Shown one piece after another: positions 44,358 through 52,959 of a DNA stretch of 64,000 nucleotides (position 1 is the first letter of the stretch; every line of letters begins with the position of its first letter). This DNA comes from Brachyspira aalborgi (GTDB lineage: Bacteria; Spirochaetota; Brachyspiria; Brachyspirales; Brachyspiraceae). The notes below the pieces were generated by a model. It ran no database searches and had not been told where the DNA came from. It worked only from the letters and a program-made list of their open reading frames with translations. The DNA is taken from contig NZ_SAXU01000001.1 of NCBI RefSeq assembly GCF_008016455.1, positions 2,396,649 through 2,460,648 on the forward strand, in the 5' to 3' direction. Position numbers and translations under genes: made by a program.

Positions 44358-45617
44358 ATGAATATACATATACATACTTTTGGATGCAGGCTCAATCAAT
44401 ATGAAAGCGAAAAAATTTCATTTGAATTAAAAAATATGGGAGCGAATATTACCGAATTAAAAAATGCGGACGCTATAGCTATAAATACTTGCACAGTTAC
44501 AAACGATAGCGATAAAAAACTTATAAATTATTTAGACAAACTTGAAAATATATCTCAAAAAAAAATTTTCTTAATAGGTTGCTATGTTTCAAAAAAAGAA
44601 AATTTATTTGATAAAGAAAATATAACTATAATACCAAACGATAAAAAAGAAGAAGCTTCTCAAATAATATTTAATACTTTGACTAAAAATTACGAGAGCG
44701 AATTTAAAAATCCGATATTCTTTCCGCAGGAGCAGAGCAGAGCGTATTTAAAAATTCAAGACGGTTGCGAGGTTTTTTGTTCTTATTGCATAGTGGCTAG
44801 AGTTAGAGGAAAACATAAAAGCGTTGAGCCTAAAAAAATTTACGATGCAATAAAAATCGCTTACGAATACGGTTATAAAGAAATAGTTTTAACGGGATTA
44901 AATTTAGGTTCTTATAATTATAATAACGAAATAAAATTTATTCAAATAGTTAAAAATATGCTTGAAATATCTTCAAAATTTGGAATAAGAATAAGACTCT
45001 CTTCTATAGAGCCGATTTACTTTAATGACGAGCTTATAAGTTTATTTAAAAATTCCGAAGTTCTATGTCCGCATGCGCATATTCCGTTGCAATCGGGCAG
45101 CGATAAAATTTTGAAATTAATGAATAGAAGATATACGAGAGGAAATTATTTGAATATAATAGAAAGATTATATAAAACAAATTCAAATATTGGAATAAGC
45201 GCCGATATTATGGTTGGTTTTCCAAATGAAGACAGTAACGATTTTAAAGACACTTATAATTTATGCGAAAAATCAAAATTTATAAAGATGCATATATTTC
45301 GATATTCTAATAGAGAAAATACTCCTTCGTCAAAAATGTCAAATCAAGTTGGCTACAGAACAAAATTAAAAAGAGCGAAATTATTAAACGAATTAAATAA
45401 TAAAATGAAGGACGATTTTTACAAAAACGCTATAAATAGAGAATTAAAAGTAATTGCGGAAAAAAAATTAGAAAATAATTATTATATAGGAACGAGCGGA
45501 GAATATTTGAAAGTAAAATTCAAAAGCGAAAAAATTATTGAAAAAAAAGATATTATTAAAGTTAAAGCGATTAAATATGAAGACAATATAATAATTGGCG
45601 AGGCTAAAAATGGATAA
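44358..45617 (+). CDS. mtaB: tRNA t6A37 methylthiotransferase MtaB
   Basis: 419 residues. UPF0004 domain at the N-terminus (TFGCRLNQYESEKI near 8, INTCTVTNDSD near 48, IGCYVSKKE near 78: the three Cys of the auxiliary cluster). Radical SAM domain with DGCEVFCSYCIVARVRGK (Cx3Cx2C) near 137, and a C-terminal TRAM-like end. Cys spacing and RGKHKS point to MtaB rather than MiaB/RimO. It adds a methylthio group to t6A at position 37 of tRNAs for ANN codons, using S-adenosylmethionine. It overlaps the next gene by 8 nt. Confidence 0.9.
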   Translation: MNIHIHTFGCRLNQYESEKISFELKNMGANITELKNADAIAINTCTVTNDSDKKLINYLDKLENISQKKIFLIGCYVSKKENLFDKENITIIPNDKKEEASQIIFNTLTKNYESEFKNPIFFPQEQSRAYLKIQDGCEVFCSYCIVARVRGKHKSVEPKKIYDAIKIAYEYGYKEIVLTGLNLGSYNYNNEIKFIQIVKNMLEISSKFGIRIRLSSIEPIYFNDELISLFKNSEVLCPHAHIPLQSGSDKILKLMNRRYTRGNYLNIIERLYKTNSNIGISADIMVGFPNEDSNDFKDTYNLCEKSKFIKMHIFRYSNRENTPSSKMSNQVGYRTKLKRAKLLNELNNKMKDDFYKNAINRELKVIAEKKLENNYYIGTSGEYLKVKFKSEKIIEKKDIIKVKAIKYEDNIIIGEAKNG

Positions 45618-46296
45618 TATAAAAAAACCTAAACTTACTTTAAAAGAAAGATATAACGATGAATTTTTGGAAAAAGCGGAAATTAGAAGAAAGGCTTTGC
45701 AATATAAAAGAATGCATGTCGGACTTATAAATAGCGATAGAATGGAACATATGATAAAACTTCTTTATCAAGTTCATCAAAATTATTATCTTGGTTATTT
45801 TGAAGCGAGTTGCACTCTTGCGGGCAGTATGTTTGAGCAATCTCTTATGATTCTTTTGGAAGAGAAAATAAATGAAGACGGTTTTATATCGATAAAGAAA
45901 TTAAAAAACGGAAAACCTTATTACGATAAAATTACGAATATTGAAGATTTGGCTCAATGCAATATCGGAACTTTAATTTCAATTGTCGGTTATTATAAAA
46001 TGCTTCCTAATAACGAATACAATTTAGCAAAAACTCTTCAAAATATTAGAAATTGTATAGTTCATGATATGCTTCCAAAATTTTATTTAATTGACGGACA
46101 TTATCAAGCGGAAATTAGAATTAATTTAAACTCAAATATTACAAAAATTATAAAAATTCCCGAAGCCGAAATAAAAAATCGCACGGCGGGACAAAGCTCA
46201 ATAGAATTATGGTCTTACTTTTTATTAACTCGCACAAGAAGTTTGATAGAGTTTTTATTTATAAATAGAGTGAAAAAATTTCCGCCAGAATTTTAA
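45610..46296 (+). CDS. HEPN-like protein with RNxxxH motif
   Basis: 228 residues from ATG 45610, preferred over the TTG at 45595 because GGCGAGG lies 7 nt before it and the overlap with mtaB is then the usual ATGGATAA type. A helical bundle with YFEASCTLAGSMFEQSLMILLEEK near 60-85 and a late TLQNIRNCIVHDML near 145 carries R-N-x(3)-H, the catalytic signature of HEPN ribonucleases. HEPN domains often act in toxin, defence or RNA-processing roles. The family assignment is by pattern and modest. It is convergent with the Rpn gene 9 nt away. Confidence 0.55.
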   Translation: MDNIKKPKLTLKERYNDEFLEKAEIRRKALQYKRMHVGLINSDRMEHMIKLLYQVHQNYYLGYFEASCTLAGSMFEQSLMILLEEKINEDGFISIKKLKNGKPYYDKITNIEDLAQCNIGTLISIVGYYKMLPNNEYNLAKTLQNIRNCIVHDMLPKFYLIDGHYQAEIRINLNSNITKIIKIPEAEIKNRTAGQSSIELWSYFLLTRTRSLIEFLFINRVKKFPPEF

Positions 46297-46305
46297 TTAT
46301 ATAAA

Positions 46306-47196
46306 TTAAAGTTTTTCCCCGTCTGGGAGCAGTTTTCGTATTTCTTTTATACTTAATCCTGTATGTTCTGATATAAACTTATTATCAAGTCCAGAAGCTT
46401 TTAAACTTTTAGCTATAGCGTAACTATTTTCTTTTATTCCTTCAAGTTTTCCTTTTTCCATTCCTTCTTTTATCCCTTCTCGTCTTTCTTCCTCAAGCAT
46501 TATTTGATTTCCGTATTGATAAATTTCTTTTTTCTCATATTCGCTCATCATTAATCGACTTCTAATAAAATTATTATATCTTTTATGCGCCTCTTCCATT
46601 ATAGGTTTTTCTTTTACTATATCTGACATATAAGCCTCCATATCTTTTGTGGTAAAAAATCCTAACCAATAATTTAAATCTTTTGACAAACTATTATTTT
46701 TAAAATTAAATTTCTTTAATTCTATTATATGTATTTGCAAATGGTCGGTTAATAATCTCTCGCTTTTTGTATCGTAAATCATATAACAGCTATGCACATT
46801 TTTATTAACCTTGTCTAAATTAAAATTGAGTAAATTAATACTAATTACAGGCGTCAAATCTTCGTATCTCTCACCTTTCTTTAAAAGTTTGCTATAATTA
46901 GAAGCCCAATAATAAAGTATTCTTTCGGGAAATCTTGAATTGCCCGATAATTGAACTTCGATAATTACAACTGTCCCATTTTTCGTAATGCATTTCACAT
47001 CGACAATAGTTTCTTTATCGTTATAATGTTTTTTCAAATTAAACGGATTAAGAATTTCAACCGATTTAAATGTCTTCATATTTGCGCTAATCATAACAGC
47101 GTTTATAAAATCGAGTAAAACTTTCTCTCCGCCTTTGTCAGTAAAGAAATAACGAACAAAATAATCGTTAAGCGAATTAAATGGTTTATTTTTCAT
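46306..47196 (-). CDS. Rpn-family PD-(D/E)XK nuclease (transposase-like)
   Basis: 296 residues of the Rpn/PF12784 type: NDYFVRYFFTDKGGEKVLLDFINAVM near 11-36, then ETIVDVKCITKNGTVVIIEVQLSG near 57-80 with the D-x(n)-E-x-Q nuclease core, YWASNYSKLLKKGERYEDLTPVISINLL near 92, and a variable helical end rich in EG/KG (GIKEGMEKGKLEGIKE). Recombination-promoting nucleases of this family move by an unclear mechanism and are often found in many copies. It marks the downstream end of the island. Its promoter leaves almost no leader (see 47203-47230). Confidence 0.85.
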   Translation of the reverse strand: MKNKPFNSLNDYFVRYFFTDKGGEKVLLDFINAVMISANMKTFKSVEILNPFNLKKHYNDKETIVDVKCITKNGTVVIIEVQLSGNSRFPERILYYWASNYSKLLKKGERYEDLTPVISINLLNFNLDKVNKNVHSCYMIYDTKSERLLTDHLQIHIIELKKFNFKNNSLSKDLNYWLGFFTTKDMEAYMSDIVKEKPIMEEAHKRYNNFIRSRLMMSEYEKKEIYQYGNQIMLEEERREGIKEGMEKGKLEGIKENSYAIAKSLKASGLDNKFISEHTGLSIKEIRKLLPDGEKL

Positions 47197-47202
47197 AAGA
47201 AT

Positions 47203-47230
47203 ATTATAACAGAATATTTTTATTTGTCAA
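47203..47230 (-). promoter_or_regulatory. Promoter giving a near-leaderless Rpn mRNA
   Basis: Minus strand: TTGACA (47225-47230), 16 nt, TATAAT (47203-47208), near consensus. Only six bases separate the -10 from the ATG of the Rpn gene, so transcription should start at or next to the start codon. No ribosome site is present. Confidence 0.75.
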
Positions 47231-47317
47231 AAGTATTAATTAAAAATATATAAAATAAATACTTTCTTAAAATATATTTATTTATTCTATAATTCTATTA
47301 AATTTTAATTATATAAA

Positions 47318-47884
47318 CTACTTTATAATATCAAAAAAATCATCGGGATAGCCATACATATCGATTTTTCCGTTTTCGTCAATATCGATTTCCACATAAG
47401 TTCCGTTAATTATCTCTTCGTTTTTATATCTATCGGTTAGAAAATCCATAACTTGATTATCAGAACCGAACAAATGATTATTTATATTTCGTCTCTCTTC
47501 GATATATCGCCCAGAGATTAGCAAATCCGCGTAATCAAAAATTTCAGTTTTTCCGCTCGATATAATTTCCTCTTTTTCGTATCCTGTGTAAAGTATTATT
47601 CCAATATCAAGTTTTTTTATAAGTTTCATTAATTCCAATAATTCGTCAAGTTGTTCTAAAGGTTCGCCTCCAAGTATCGTAACGCATTTTATATTATTCT
47701 TTTCAATCGACTCTTTTATTTGAATTATTAAATCTTCAGTTTTTATATAAAAGCCGCCTTCAAAATCATGCATCGATTTATTCCAGCAGCCTTTACATTT
47801 CAAACTGCAACCTTGCATCCAAATTGCAAATGAATTTCCGAAACCGTAAATACTCGAATTATTATTAATATGAGCTAAACGCAT
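47318..47884 (-). CDS. Radical SAM activase-like protein (NrdG/4Fe-4S type)
   Basis: 188 residues. The cluster motif is MQGCSLKCKGCWN (Cx3Cx2C) near 28-40; GGEPLEQ near 75-81 is the GGE motif for S-adenosylmethionine binding; the length matches anaerobic-reductase activases. It has no NrdD partner here. It closes a series with the DUF1257-like, DUF2997-like and Ycf46-like genes, a combination I associate with Ycf46 gene neighbourhoods, where such a protein is annotated as a single-cluster radical SAM protein. Its target is unknown. It begins 19 nt after the DUF1257-like gene; no clear ribosome site. Confidence 0.85.
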   Translation of the reverse strand: MRLAHINNNSSIYGFGNSFAIWMQGCSLKCKGCWNKSMHDFEGGFYIKTEDLIIQIKESIEKNNIKCVTILGGEPLEQLDELLELMKLIKKLDIGIILYTGYEKEEIISSGKTEIFDYADLLISGRYIEERRNINNHLFGSDNQVMDFLTDRYKNEEIINGTYVEIDIDENGKIDMYGYPDDFFDIIK

Positions 47885-47903
47885 TTATTTTTATCTTAAT
47901 TTT

Positions 47904-48314
47904 TTATCTAACTTCTCTAACTAAAGTAAGTTGAATTTTATTATCTTTTTTCGTTTCCATAACTCTATAACCTTTAGCTTTAGCTTTTTCCATTATCGCT
48001 TTTTTTTGAGATTCTATATATGCAAGTCTCTCTCTTTCGAGTCTTTCCGCTTCTTCTTTAAGTTTTATCTCATAAACATTATTATAAGATTTTTCAACTT
48101 TTATAAGAAAAGAAGAAATATCGTTATTCCAACTGTCATGGTTTAAAATATATTTTCCGTTTACAAATTTAAAATATGTGTTTCTATATTTATGCAATGA
48201 TGGAATATAAATTTTATCGTTTTTAATTTCGTAATTATATCCGCATTTTTCCAAAGCCTCTAAAAGTATTTCTTGGCTTATAAAAGGCGTTGTGGTTTTT
48301 ACTAAACAACTCAT
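47904..48314 (-). CDS. DUF1257/Ycf35-like protein
   Basis: 136 residues. It starts MSCLVKTTTPFISQEILLEALEKCGY, like DUF1257/Ycf35 proteins whose first residues also describe a small alpha/beta unit. It contains a tyrosine-rich strand pair (YFKFVNGKYILNHDSWN), and ends with a helix and KAKGYRVMETKKDNKIQLTL, the typical 'AK-x-G-Y-x(2)-E-x(n)-LTLVR' close. Ycf35 is a conserved plastid and cyanobacterial protein of unknown function found next to DUF2997 and Ycf46 genes. GAGGAG ribosome site, partly within the palindromic spacer at 48326-48345. Confidence 0.75.
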   Translation of the reverse strand: MSCLVKTTTPFISQEILLEALEKCGYNYEIKNDKIYIPSLHKYRNTYFKFVNGKYILNHDSWNNDISSFLIKVEKSYNNVYEIKLKEEAERLERERLAYIESQKKAIMEKAKAKGYRVMETKKDNKIQLTLVREVR

Positions 48315-48325
48315 TTTTTCTCCTC

Positions 48326-48345
48326 GCCACAGGCGTGCCTATGGC
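48326..48345. repeat. GC-rich inverted repeat in a gene spacer
   Basis: GCCA-C-AGGC-GT-GCCT-A-TGGC: 8 of 9 positions pair. Its last 12 bases (CGTGCCTATGGC) occur again at 54512-54523, in another spacer of the same island, within CATAG-TCGTGC-CTATG. Both copies sit between a stop codon and a ribosome site. Confidence 0.7.
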
Positions 48346-48545
48346 TATTTTTGAATATTAATATTTTTTTGACTAACATTAACTTTTTGATAATACTCGT
48401 CAGTTTTCTTAACTTCTTTTATATCGGCAAGCTCGTCTAAAATCTCCTCGACTTCCGACAAACAAGCCTCGCCTTTGATTCCGTCAGTTTTCAAATCTAA
48501 ACTTCCGTCTTCGTTAATTGTAATATTTATTCTTTGCTCTTTCAT
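48345..48545 (-). CDS. DUF2997-like small protein
   Basis: 66 residues. MKEQRINITINEDGSLDLKTDGIKGEACLSEVEEIL matches the DUF2997 pattern: short beta hairpin with (V/I)-x-(V/I)-x(2)-DG-x(4)-V/T-x-G-x-KG-x-x-C, then a helix and an EYYQKV close. DUF2997 proteins are encoded beside DUF1257 and Ycf46 in cyanobacteria and elsewhere. Function unknown; the conserved Cys at residue 28 and the radical SAM neighbour make a modification target thinkable, but that is speculation. AAGGAGAG ribosome site. Confidence 0.75.
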   Translation of the reverse strand: MKEQRINITINEDGSLDLKTDGIKGEACLSEVEEILDELADIKEVKKTDEYYQKVNVSQKNINIQK

Positions 48546-48573
48546 TTTCTCTCCTTTTTATCTTAAAAATAAA

Positions 48574-49473
48574 TTATTCTAAATTTTCAATATCAATTTT
48601 CTTTATCAAATCAATATTTTCGTCAGTTTCCATAATATACGAAAGCGAAGAAACATTATTTTTTTTATTATAAGCGTTTCTATAAATTTTATTAATTTCG
48701 TCTATTATTTCATTAATCTTATTTACATTTTTTATATTTTCTAATTCTTTTAAATCGTTTTCTACTTTTGAAGTTAATTCTTCATAAGTTTTTTTATCCG
48801 AATAATCAAAATCTTTAATAATATCTTTTATTTCGATTATTTTGTCTTCGCACTTTCTTATAATTGGATTTAATTTTTCAATATTTAATTCTTTAACTTT
48901 TTCTTTTTTCATTTTATTTTTAGAATTATTTTTGCTTAAAGAAAGTTCTTCTTTATATTTATCAATAATGAATTTTATAAAATGTTTAGTTAGAATTTCT
49001 TTTGCATTATAAGTAGTATATCCATCATTGCCTCTATACGCACTTTCCACTCTGCTGCCAAATTCTATTTCTTTTATAATATCGTTTACATCAATCTCAT
49101 GTATCTCATGATTATTCATTCTACTTCCAGATTTTGTATATATTTCATCTCTATCTATTATTTTATTATATAAAAGTAATTTCTCTATTTCTCCAAAAAT
49201 ATCAACACTATAAGTAGGAGTGTCGTCAATATATATGCAAGAATTTTCAGCATCTAATTTTATAGAGCTATTCGTAATTTTTTTTCCTCGTTCAAATTCA
49301 TACGCTAATTTAAAATAATAATATTTTTCAGAACCTTTAGAATTAGCAAATTCAAGCGAAATTAATCCTAATTTGATTAAAGTATCGTTAATAACTTTTT
49401 CGTCTATTTTTTCATGCAAATATATTTTTATACATTTAGCGTCCTCGATTTTATTAAAAAATATTGAATTCAT
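48574..49473 (-). CDS. Island protein A: shared N-terminal domain plus coiled coil
   Basis: 299 residues. N-terminal ~170 residues belong to a domain shared with the genes at 52000 and 53748: IYLHEKIDEKVINDTLIKLGLISLEF, a KLDAENSCIYI strand, a DRDEIYTKSGS loop, and LTKHFIKFIIDKYKEELSL. The C-terminal ~120 residues are helices rich in Lys/Glu/Asn. No signal peptide. I do not recognise a named family. It lies 16 nt downstream of the AAA+ gene and 28 nt upstream of the DUF2997-like gene. Confidence 0.7.
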   Translation of the reverse strand: MNSIFFNKIEDAKCIKIYLHEKIDEKVINDTLIKLGLISLEFANSKGSEKYYYFKLAYEFERGKKITNSSIKLDAENSCIYIDDTPTYSVDIFGEIEKLLLYNKIIDRDEIYTKSGSRMNNHEIHEIDVNDIIKEIEFGSRVESAYRGNDGYTTYNAKEILTKHFIKFIIDKYKEELSLSKNNSKNKMKKEKVKELNIEKLNPIIRKCEDKIIEIKDIIKDFDYSDKKTYEELTSKVENDLKELENIKNVNKINEIIDEINKIYRNAYNKKNNVSSLSYIMETDENIDLIKKIDIENLE

Positions 49474-49489
49474 TTTTTATCTCCTTAAT

Positions 49490-51064
49490 TTAATTTTCTT
49501 TTTTATCGTTATCCGTAATAAACGGATTATTAACTTCTTGTTTTAATTGAGGAATTGGTTTATCTTTTGATTTTTCATCCTCTTTCCACGATTTTGAAGA
49601 AGCCAAAACGGTGCGAGCTTTTGCCCATCTTCTCATATCGCTTATATTCTCTTTCATAGTTTTTGAAATAGGATAAGTTTTTTTCATTGCCTCTATTATA
49701 TGCTCCGTTTTAATTTCTTTATTTTCGTCAAAAGCCTTAAATAAAGCTTCTTTTATAGCCTCTTCAATTTCAGCTCCCGAAAAATCTTCGCAGGCGTCAG
49801 CTATTTTTGAAATATCGAAATTATTATAATCTCTTTTTACTCTTTTCAAATGTATTTTTATTATCTCTTCTCTTTCTTCTTTTAATGGCAAATCGACAAA
49901 AAATATTTCATCAACTCTTCCCTTTCTCAAAAGCTCGGGAGGAAGTCCCGATATATTATTTGCCGTAGCGACAACAAATACGGGTTTTTTCTTCTCTTGC
50001 ATCCAAGTTAAAAAAGTCCCTAATACTCTTGAAGTAGTTCCGCCGTCAGTAGAGCCAGAAGACGCCATCCCCGAAAGTCCTTTTTCAATTTCGTCAATCC
50101 AAAGAACAGAAGGCGAAACCGCTTCCGCTATTTTTAAAGCTTTTCTTATATTGCTTTCAGATTCTCCGACAATTCCGCCGAAAATTTTACCCATATCTAA
50201 TTTTATTATAGGAAATTGCCAAGCCGAACCAACCGCTTTCGCGCATAAACTTTTGCCCGTTCCAGGTATTCCAAGTAAAAGTATTCCTCTTGGAGTTTCA
50301 AGTCCGTATTCTTTAGCTTTCTCTTCAAACGCTCGTCCTCTTCTTTTAAGCCAATCTTTCAAAATATCTAATCCGCCGACATCGTCTAAAGTTTCATTAT
50401 GATGATAATATTCTAAATGCCCGCTATTTTTTATTATATTTTCTTTATCTTGTATTATTATTTGAATTTCTTTTTCGGTTAATTGTCCCGTTTGAACTAT
50501 CGCTTTTGAAAACGCCCTTTCCGCTTCCATTATTGTTAAGCCCAAAGCCGATTCAATTATTTTTTCAATATTTCCTTCCGACTTAACGCCGTAATTTTTG
50601 CATACTTTATTAAATATAATAGTTAAATCTTTTCTGCTCGGTAAATCAAGCTCTTCTATATAAACTTCTTTCTCAAGCTCTGAAGGAATTTCTTTTTTAG
50701 TTTGAAGCATTATTAAAGTTCTATCTTTTTTAAAAGAATCGTTTAATGCAATATCTTTTATTTTGCTTATTAAAAAAGGACTATCTCTTAATTGCAAATT
50801 AAATTCTTCCAAAATTAAAATAGAATCTTTTGCTTCATTGCTTTCATACCAATCTAAAATGGCTCGGTTATCTTCCGTATTGTCGATAATGTCGAAATTT
50901 TTACCGTTAAACTTTTTAAGTCCAGAGGAAATATTCCACTTAAACCAATTCCTGTTTAACTCCGAAGCGCTTTTATGAACATCGCCTTCTATTCTTTCGT
51001 TTTCATAGCTTACAATCTGTATAATATTTATTCCAGATTTTATTAAGTTGTTTAAATTAATCAT
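49490..51064 (-). CDS. Ycf46-type AAA+ ATPase
   Basis: 524 residues. An N-terminal non-ATPase region of ~220 residues, then an AAA+ domain highly typical of Ycf46: LDDVGGLDILKDWLKRRGRAF near 226-246, Walker A GIPGTGKS at 265-272, Walker B LWIDEIE at 321-327, sensor ATANN at 366-370, Arg-finger region RKGRVDEIFF at 380-389, and FSGAEIEEAIKEA near 424. The chain ends NNPFITDNDKKEN. Ycf46 is linked to photosynthesis regulation in cyanobacteria, but this host is not photosynthetic. AAA+ proteins of this class remodel protein complexes; here the neighbours are dynamin-like and coiled-coil proteins. AAGGAG ribosome site. Confidence 0.9.
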   Translation of the reverse strand: MINLNNLIKSGINIIQIVSYENERIEGDVHKSASELNRNWFKWNISSGLKKFNGKNFDIIDNTEDNRAILDWYESNEAKDSILILEEFNLQLRDSPFLISKIKDIALNDSFKKDRTLIMLQTKKEIPSELEKEVYIEELDLPSRKDLTIIFNKVCKNYGVKSEGNIEKIIESALGLTIMEAERAFSKAIVQTGQLTEKEIQIIIQDKENIIKNSGHLEYYHHNETLDDVGGLDILKDWLKRRGRAFEEKAKEYGLETPRGILLLGIPGTGKSLCAKAVGSAWQFPIIKLDMGKIFGGIVGESESNIRKALKIAEAVSPSVLWIDEIEKGLSGMASSGSTDGGTTSRVLGTFLTWMQEKKKPVFVVATANNISGLPPELLRKGRVDEIFFVDLPLKEEREEIIKIHLKRVKRDYNNFDISKIADACEDFSGAEIEEAIKEALFKAFDENKEIKTEHIIEAMKKTYPISKTMKENISDMRRWAKARTVLASSKSWKEDEKSKDKPIPQLKQEVNNPFITDNDKKEN

Positions 51065-51096
51065 TTTTTTCTCCTTTTTTTTAATTTAAAATTTTA

Positions 51097-51130
51097 TTTT
51101 TAATTTTTAATTTTTAATTTTTAATTTTTT
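51097..51130. repeat. Low-complexity TTTTTAA tandem run
   Basis: About four copies of TTTTTAA/AATTTTT between the genes at 51143 and 51064. Similar AT filler is found in the spacers at 52610-52690 and 57240-57290 of the island. Confidence 0.6.
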
Positions 51131-51142
51131 ATAATTTTAATT

Positions 51143-51910
51143 TTATTCTTCCAAATCTTCATTTTGATTAACTATAAAATCATAATCAATATAAGGATTA
51201 TCTTTTAATTTTTCTTGAATCTCTTTACTAAACTTATTTGTAATCTCTCTCGATTCAGGCTCTATAATATCGGCAATATAAATTTTGCTCGGCTCATCTT
51301 CGTAAGAATATGTTAATTTTACCGTATAACCGTTTTCTTTTAATTTGAAATAGCCCGAAACTTCGGCAATTTTTATATATTCTTCAAAATATGGCTTCAA
51401 ATCTGTAGGAATATTAAAAGCGTAAACCGATTGATATTCTCCTTTTTCAATATAAGGTTTAATCTCTTCAGGAATATCAAGATTTGAAAAATCTACTCCG
51501 CTTGGAATATCTAAAAATTCCGTTTCAATATTATAATCTAAAGAAAAACATTTAATTTCAGTTTCAAGCCTAATAATCGCTACTTCATAACTCGGCATAA
51601 AATTTTCTTCATTCATTTTTGAAGTAAATTCTTTAATCGCTTTATCTTGCTTTTTTAAAATTTCCTCTACTTCTTCGGGTTCAATATCTTCTTTATTTAG
51701 TATTGAAGTAAGTTCGTTAATAATTTTTATCTGTTTATTAAATCCTTCCGTAAGAAATTCGGGAATAATGTCGGCAAACTCGGAAAATTTATTTATAGCC
51801 GAAAATTTTTTATTCATATCTTTTGCGATATTTTTGTTTAATTTATTATCTTCGTTTAATAATTCCAATTTTTCAATTTCGTTTTCTTCAGAATTATATT
51901 CTTCTTGCAT
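51143..51910 (-). CDS. Acidic hypothetical protein of the island
   Basis: 255 residues, very acidic, no signal or membrane segment. The N-terminal half is helical (MQEEYNSEENEIEKLELLNEDN; IIPEFLTEGFNKQIKIINEL). The C-terminal half is beta-rich (YQSVYAFNIPTDLKPYFEEYI; GYTVKLTYSYEDEPSKIYIADI). I do not recognise a family. It sits between the C-type domain gene and the AAA+ gene, which suggests a part in the same complex, perhaps as an adaptor. Confidence 0.65.
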   Translation of the reverse strand: MQEEYNSEENEIEKLELLNEDNKLNKNIAKDMNKKFSAINKFSEFADIIPEFLTEGFNKQIKIINELTSILNKEDIEPEEVEEILKKQDKAIKEFTSKMNEENFMPSYEVAIIRLETEIKCFSLDYNIETEFLDIPSGVDFSNLDIPEEIKPYIEKGEYQSVYAFNIPTDLKPYFEEYIKIAEVSGYFKLKENGYTVKLTYSYEDEPSKIYIADIIEPESREITNKFSKEIQEKLKDNPYIDYDFIVNQNEDLEE

Positions 51911-51999
51911 TTTTTAACCTCGTTTTATTAATTAATTTTAATTATAAAACCGCTTTCAAAATCGAAAATTGATTAATCAAGCGGTTTTATTTTTTAATT

Positions 52000-52596
52000 T
52001 TATTCTCCATTCGTAATAAACGGATTAGTAGTTATATTTTTATTATCTTCGTTATTTTCATTTGCAGAATTATCTTCAGACGAAATATTTTCTTCTTTGT
52101 ATTTATCAATAACATATTTTATAAAATGTTTGATAATAAATAAATTATACGGTTCGGTTTTTTCTTTTTCTTCGATTTTTTCGATAATATCGTCCGTATT
52201 TGCCGCATATTTTTCGAGATTATTTTTATACTCTTCAGATTTGTCATATACTTCGTCAAGTATTTTTTCTTTAAAAAGTATTTTTTTCATGCCTGAAATA
52301 ATATTTTCGTTATAACCATAAATACAGATACTTGACTTTTCAGCGTCTAATTTTACATGGCTTCCAAGAACAAAATCTTTCATTCCAGGTTTATTAGGAT
52401 TACTAGCATACAATGAAAATTTATAATATATTTCAGATTTTTCCGAATTTTTAATTTCAATAGAAATTAATCCTACTTTTATTAAAATATCTCCAAAAAC
52501 TTTTTCGTCTATTTTATCTTTTAAATAAATTTCTTTATCTTTCCTATTTATTTCTGGTAATTTAGACGCTATTTCATTTAAAAAACTTCCAAACAT
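52000..52596 (-). CDS. Island protein C: shared N-terminal domain, NPFIT tail
   Basis: 198 residues. It carries the same domain as the genes at 48574 and 53748 (EIYLKDKIDEKVFGDILIKVGLISIEI; KLDAEKSSICIYGY; IIKHFIKYVIDKYKEE). It ends NITTNPFITNGE, which resembles the AAA+ ATPase end NNPFITDNDKKEN. AAGGAG ribosome site. The 153-nt spacer downstream (52597-52749 region on the upstream side of the zinc-ribbon stop) includes a 14-codon frame after a strong ribosome site that copies the start of the AAA+ gene (MIN-L), probably a leftover of duplication. Confidence 0.7.
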   Translation of the reverse strand: MFGSFLNEIASKLPEINRKDKEIYLKDKIDEKVFGDILIKVGLISIEIKNSEKSEIYYKFSLYASNPNKPGMKDFVLGSHVKLDAEKSSICIYGYNENIISGMKKILFKEKILDEVYDKSEEYKNNLEKYAANTDDIIEKIEEKEKTEPYNLFIIKHFIKYVIDKYKEENISSEDNSANENNEDNKNITTNPFITNGE

Positions 52597-52749
52597 AATT
52601 TTATCTCCTTTTATTTTTAATTTTTTAATTTTAAATTTTTTGTTTTTTAATATATTTATTTAATTTTAATTACTATTAATTTTAAAATTTATGGCGGAAT
52701 AGCGGATATATTAATAAATATTAAATTAATCATTTTCTCTCCTTTTTTC

Positions 52750-52950
52750 TTACAAATTATTTTTATTTATTATTTTATTTATAGCGGAAGATTTAATATC
52801 TCGGCTTCCGCAACTTGGACATTTAAGTCGAATATTTCCCAATTTTTTTATATTAAAGAATTCCAATAACAGATTTACTTTTATAGAAGAGTTAAAAGTT
52901 TTTCCGCAAGAATTACATTTATAAAAATATGGCGGTTTATTTGGCAACAT
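52750..52950 (-). CDS. Small zinc-ribbon protein
   Basis: 66 residues with two Cys pairs: CNSCGKTFNSS near 12-22 and CPSCGSRDIKSS near 44-55, with about 30 residues between, a classic zinc ribbon. The same C-SCG ... LKCPKCGS pair is the N-terminal part of the island protein at 54535. It could bind a partner protein or nucleic acid. AAGGAG ribosome site. It follows the tail-anchored gene by 9 nt. Confidence 0.7.
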   Translation of the reverse strand: MLPNKPPYFYKCNSCGKTFNSSIKVNLLLEFFNIKKLGNIRLKCPSCGSRDIKSSAINKIINKNNL

Positions 52951-52959
52951 AAATACTCC

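Noticed and set aside
45595-45609. TTG start for the HEPN-like gene
   Set aside because: The ATG at 45610 has a well-placed GGCGAGG and gives the usual short overlap with mtaB.
48326-48345. GC-rich inverted repeat as a terminator
   Set aside because: No T run follows on the minus strand; the next gene's ribosome site comes directly after, so termination there is unlikely.
51097-51130. Tandem TTTTTAA run as a CRISPR or VNTR of interest
   Set aside because: Low-complexity AT filler without regular spacers; similar filler is found in other island spacers.
52690-52735. 14-codon frame MINLIFINISAIPP after a strong ribosome site
   Set aside because: It copies the first codons and ribosome site of the AAA+ gene and then stops; probably a leftover of duplication, not a gene.
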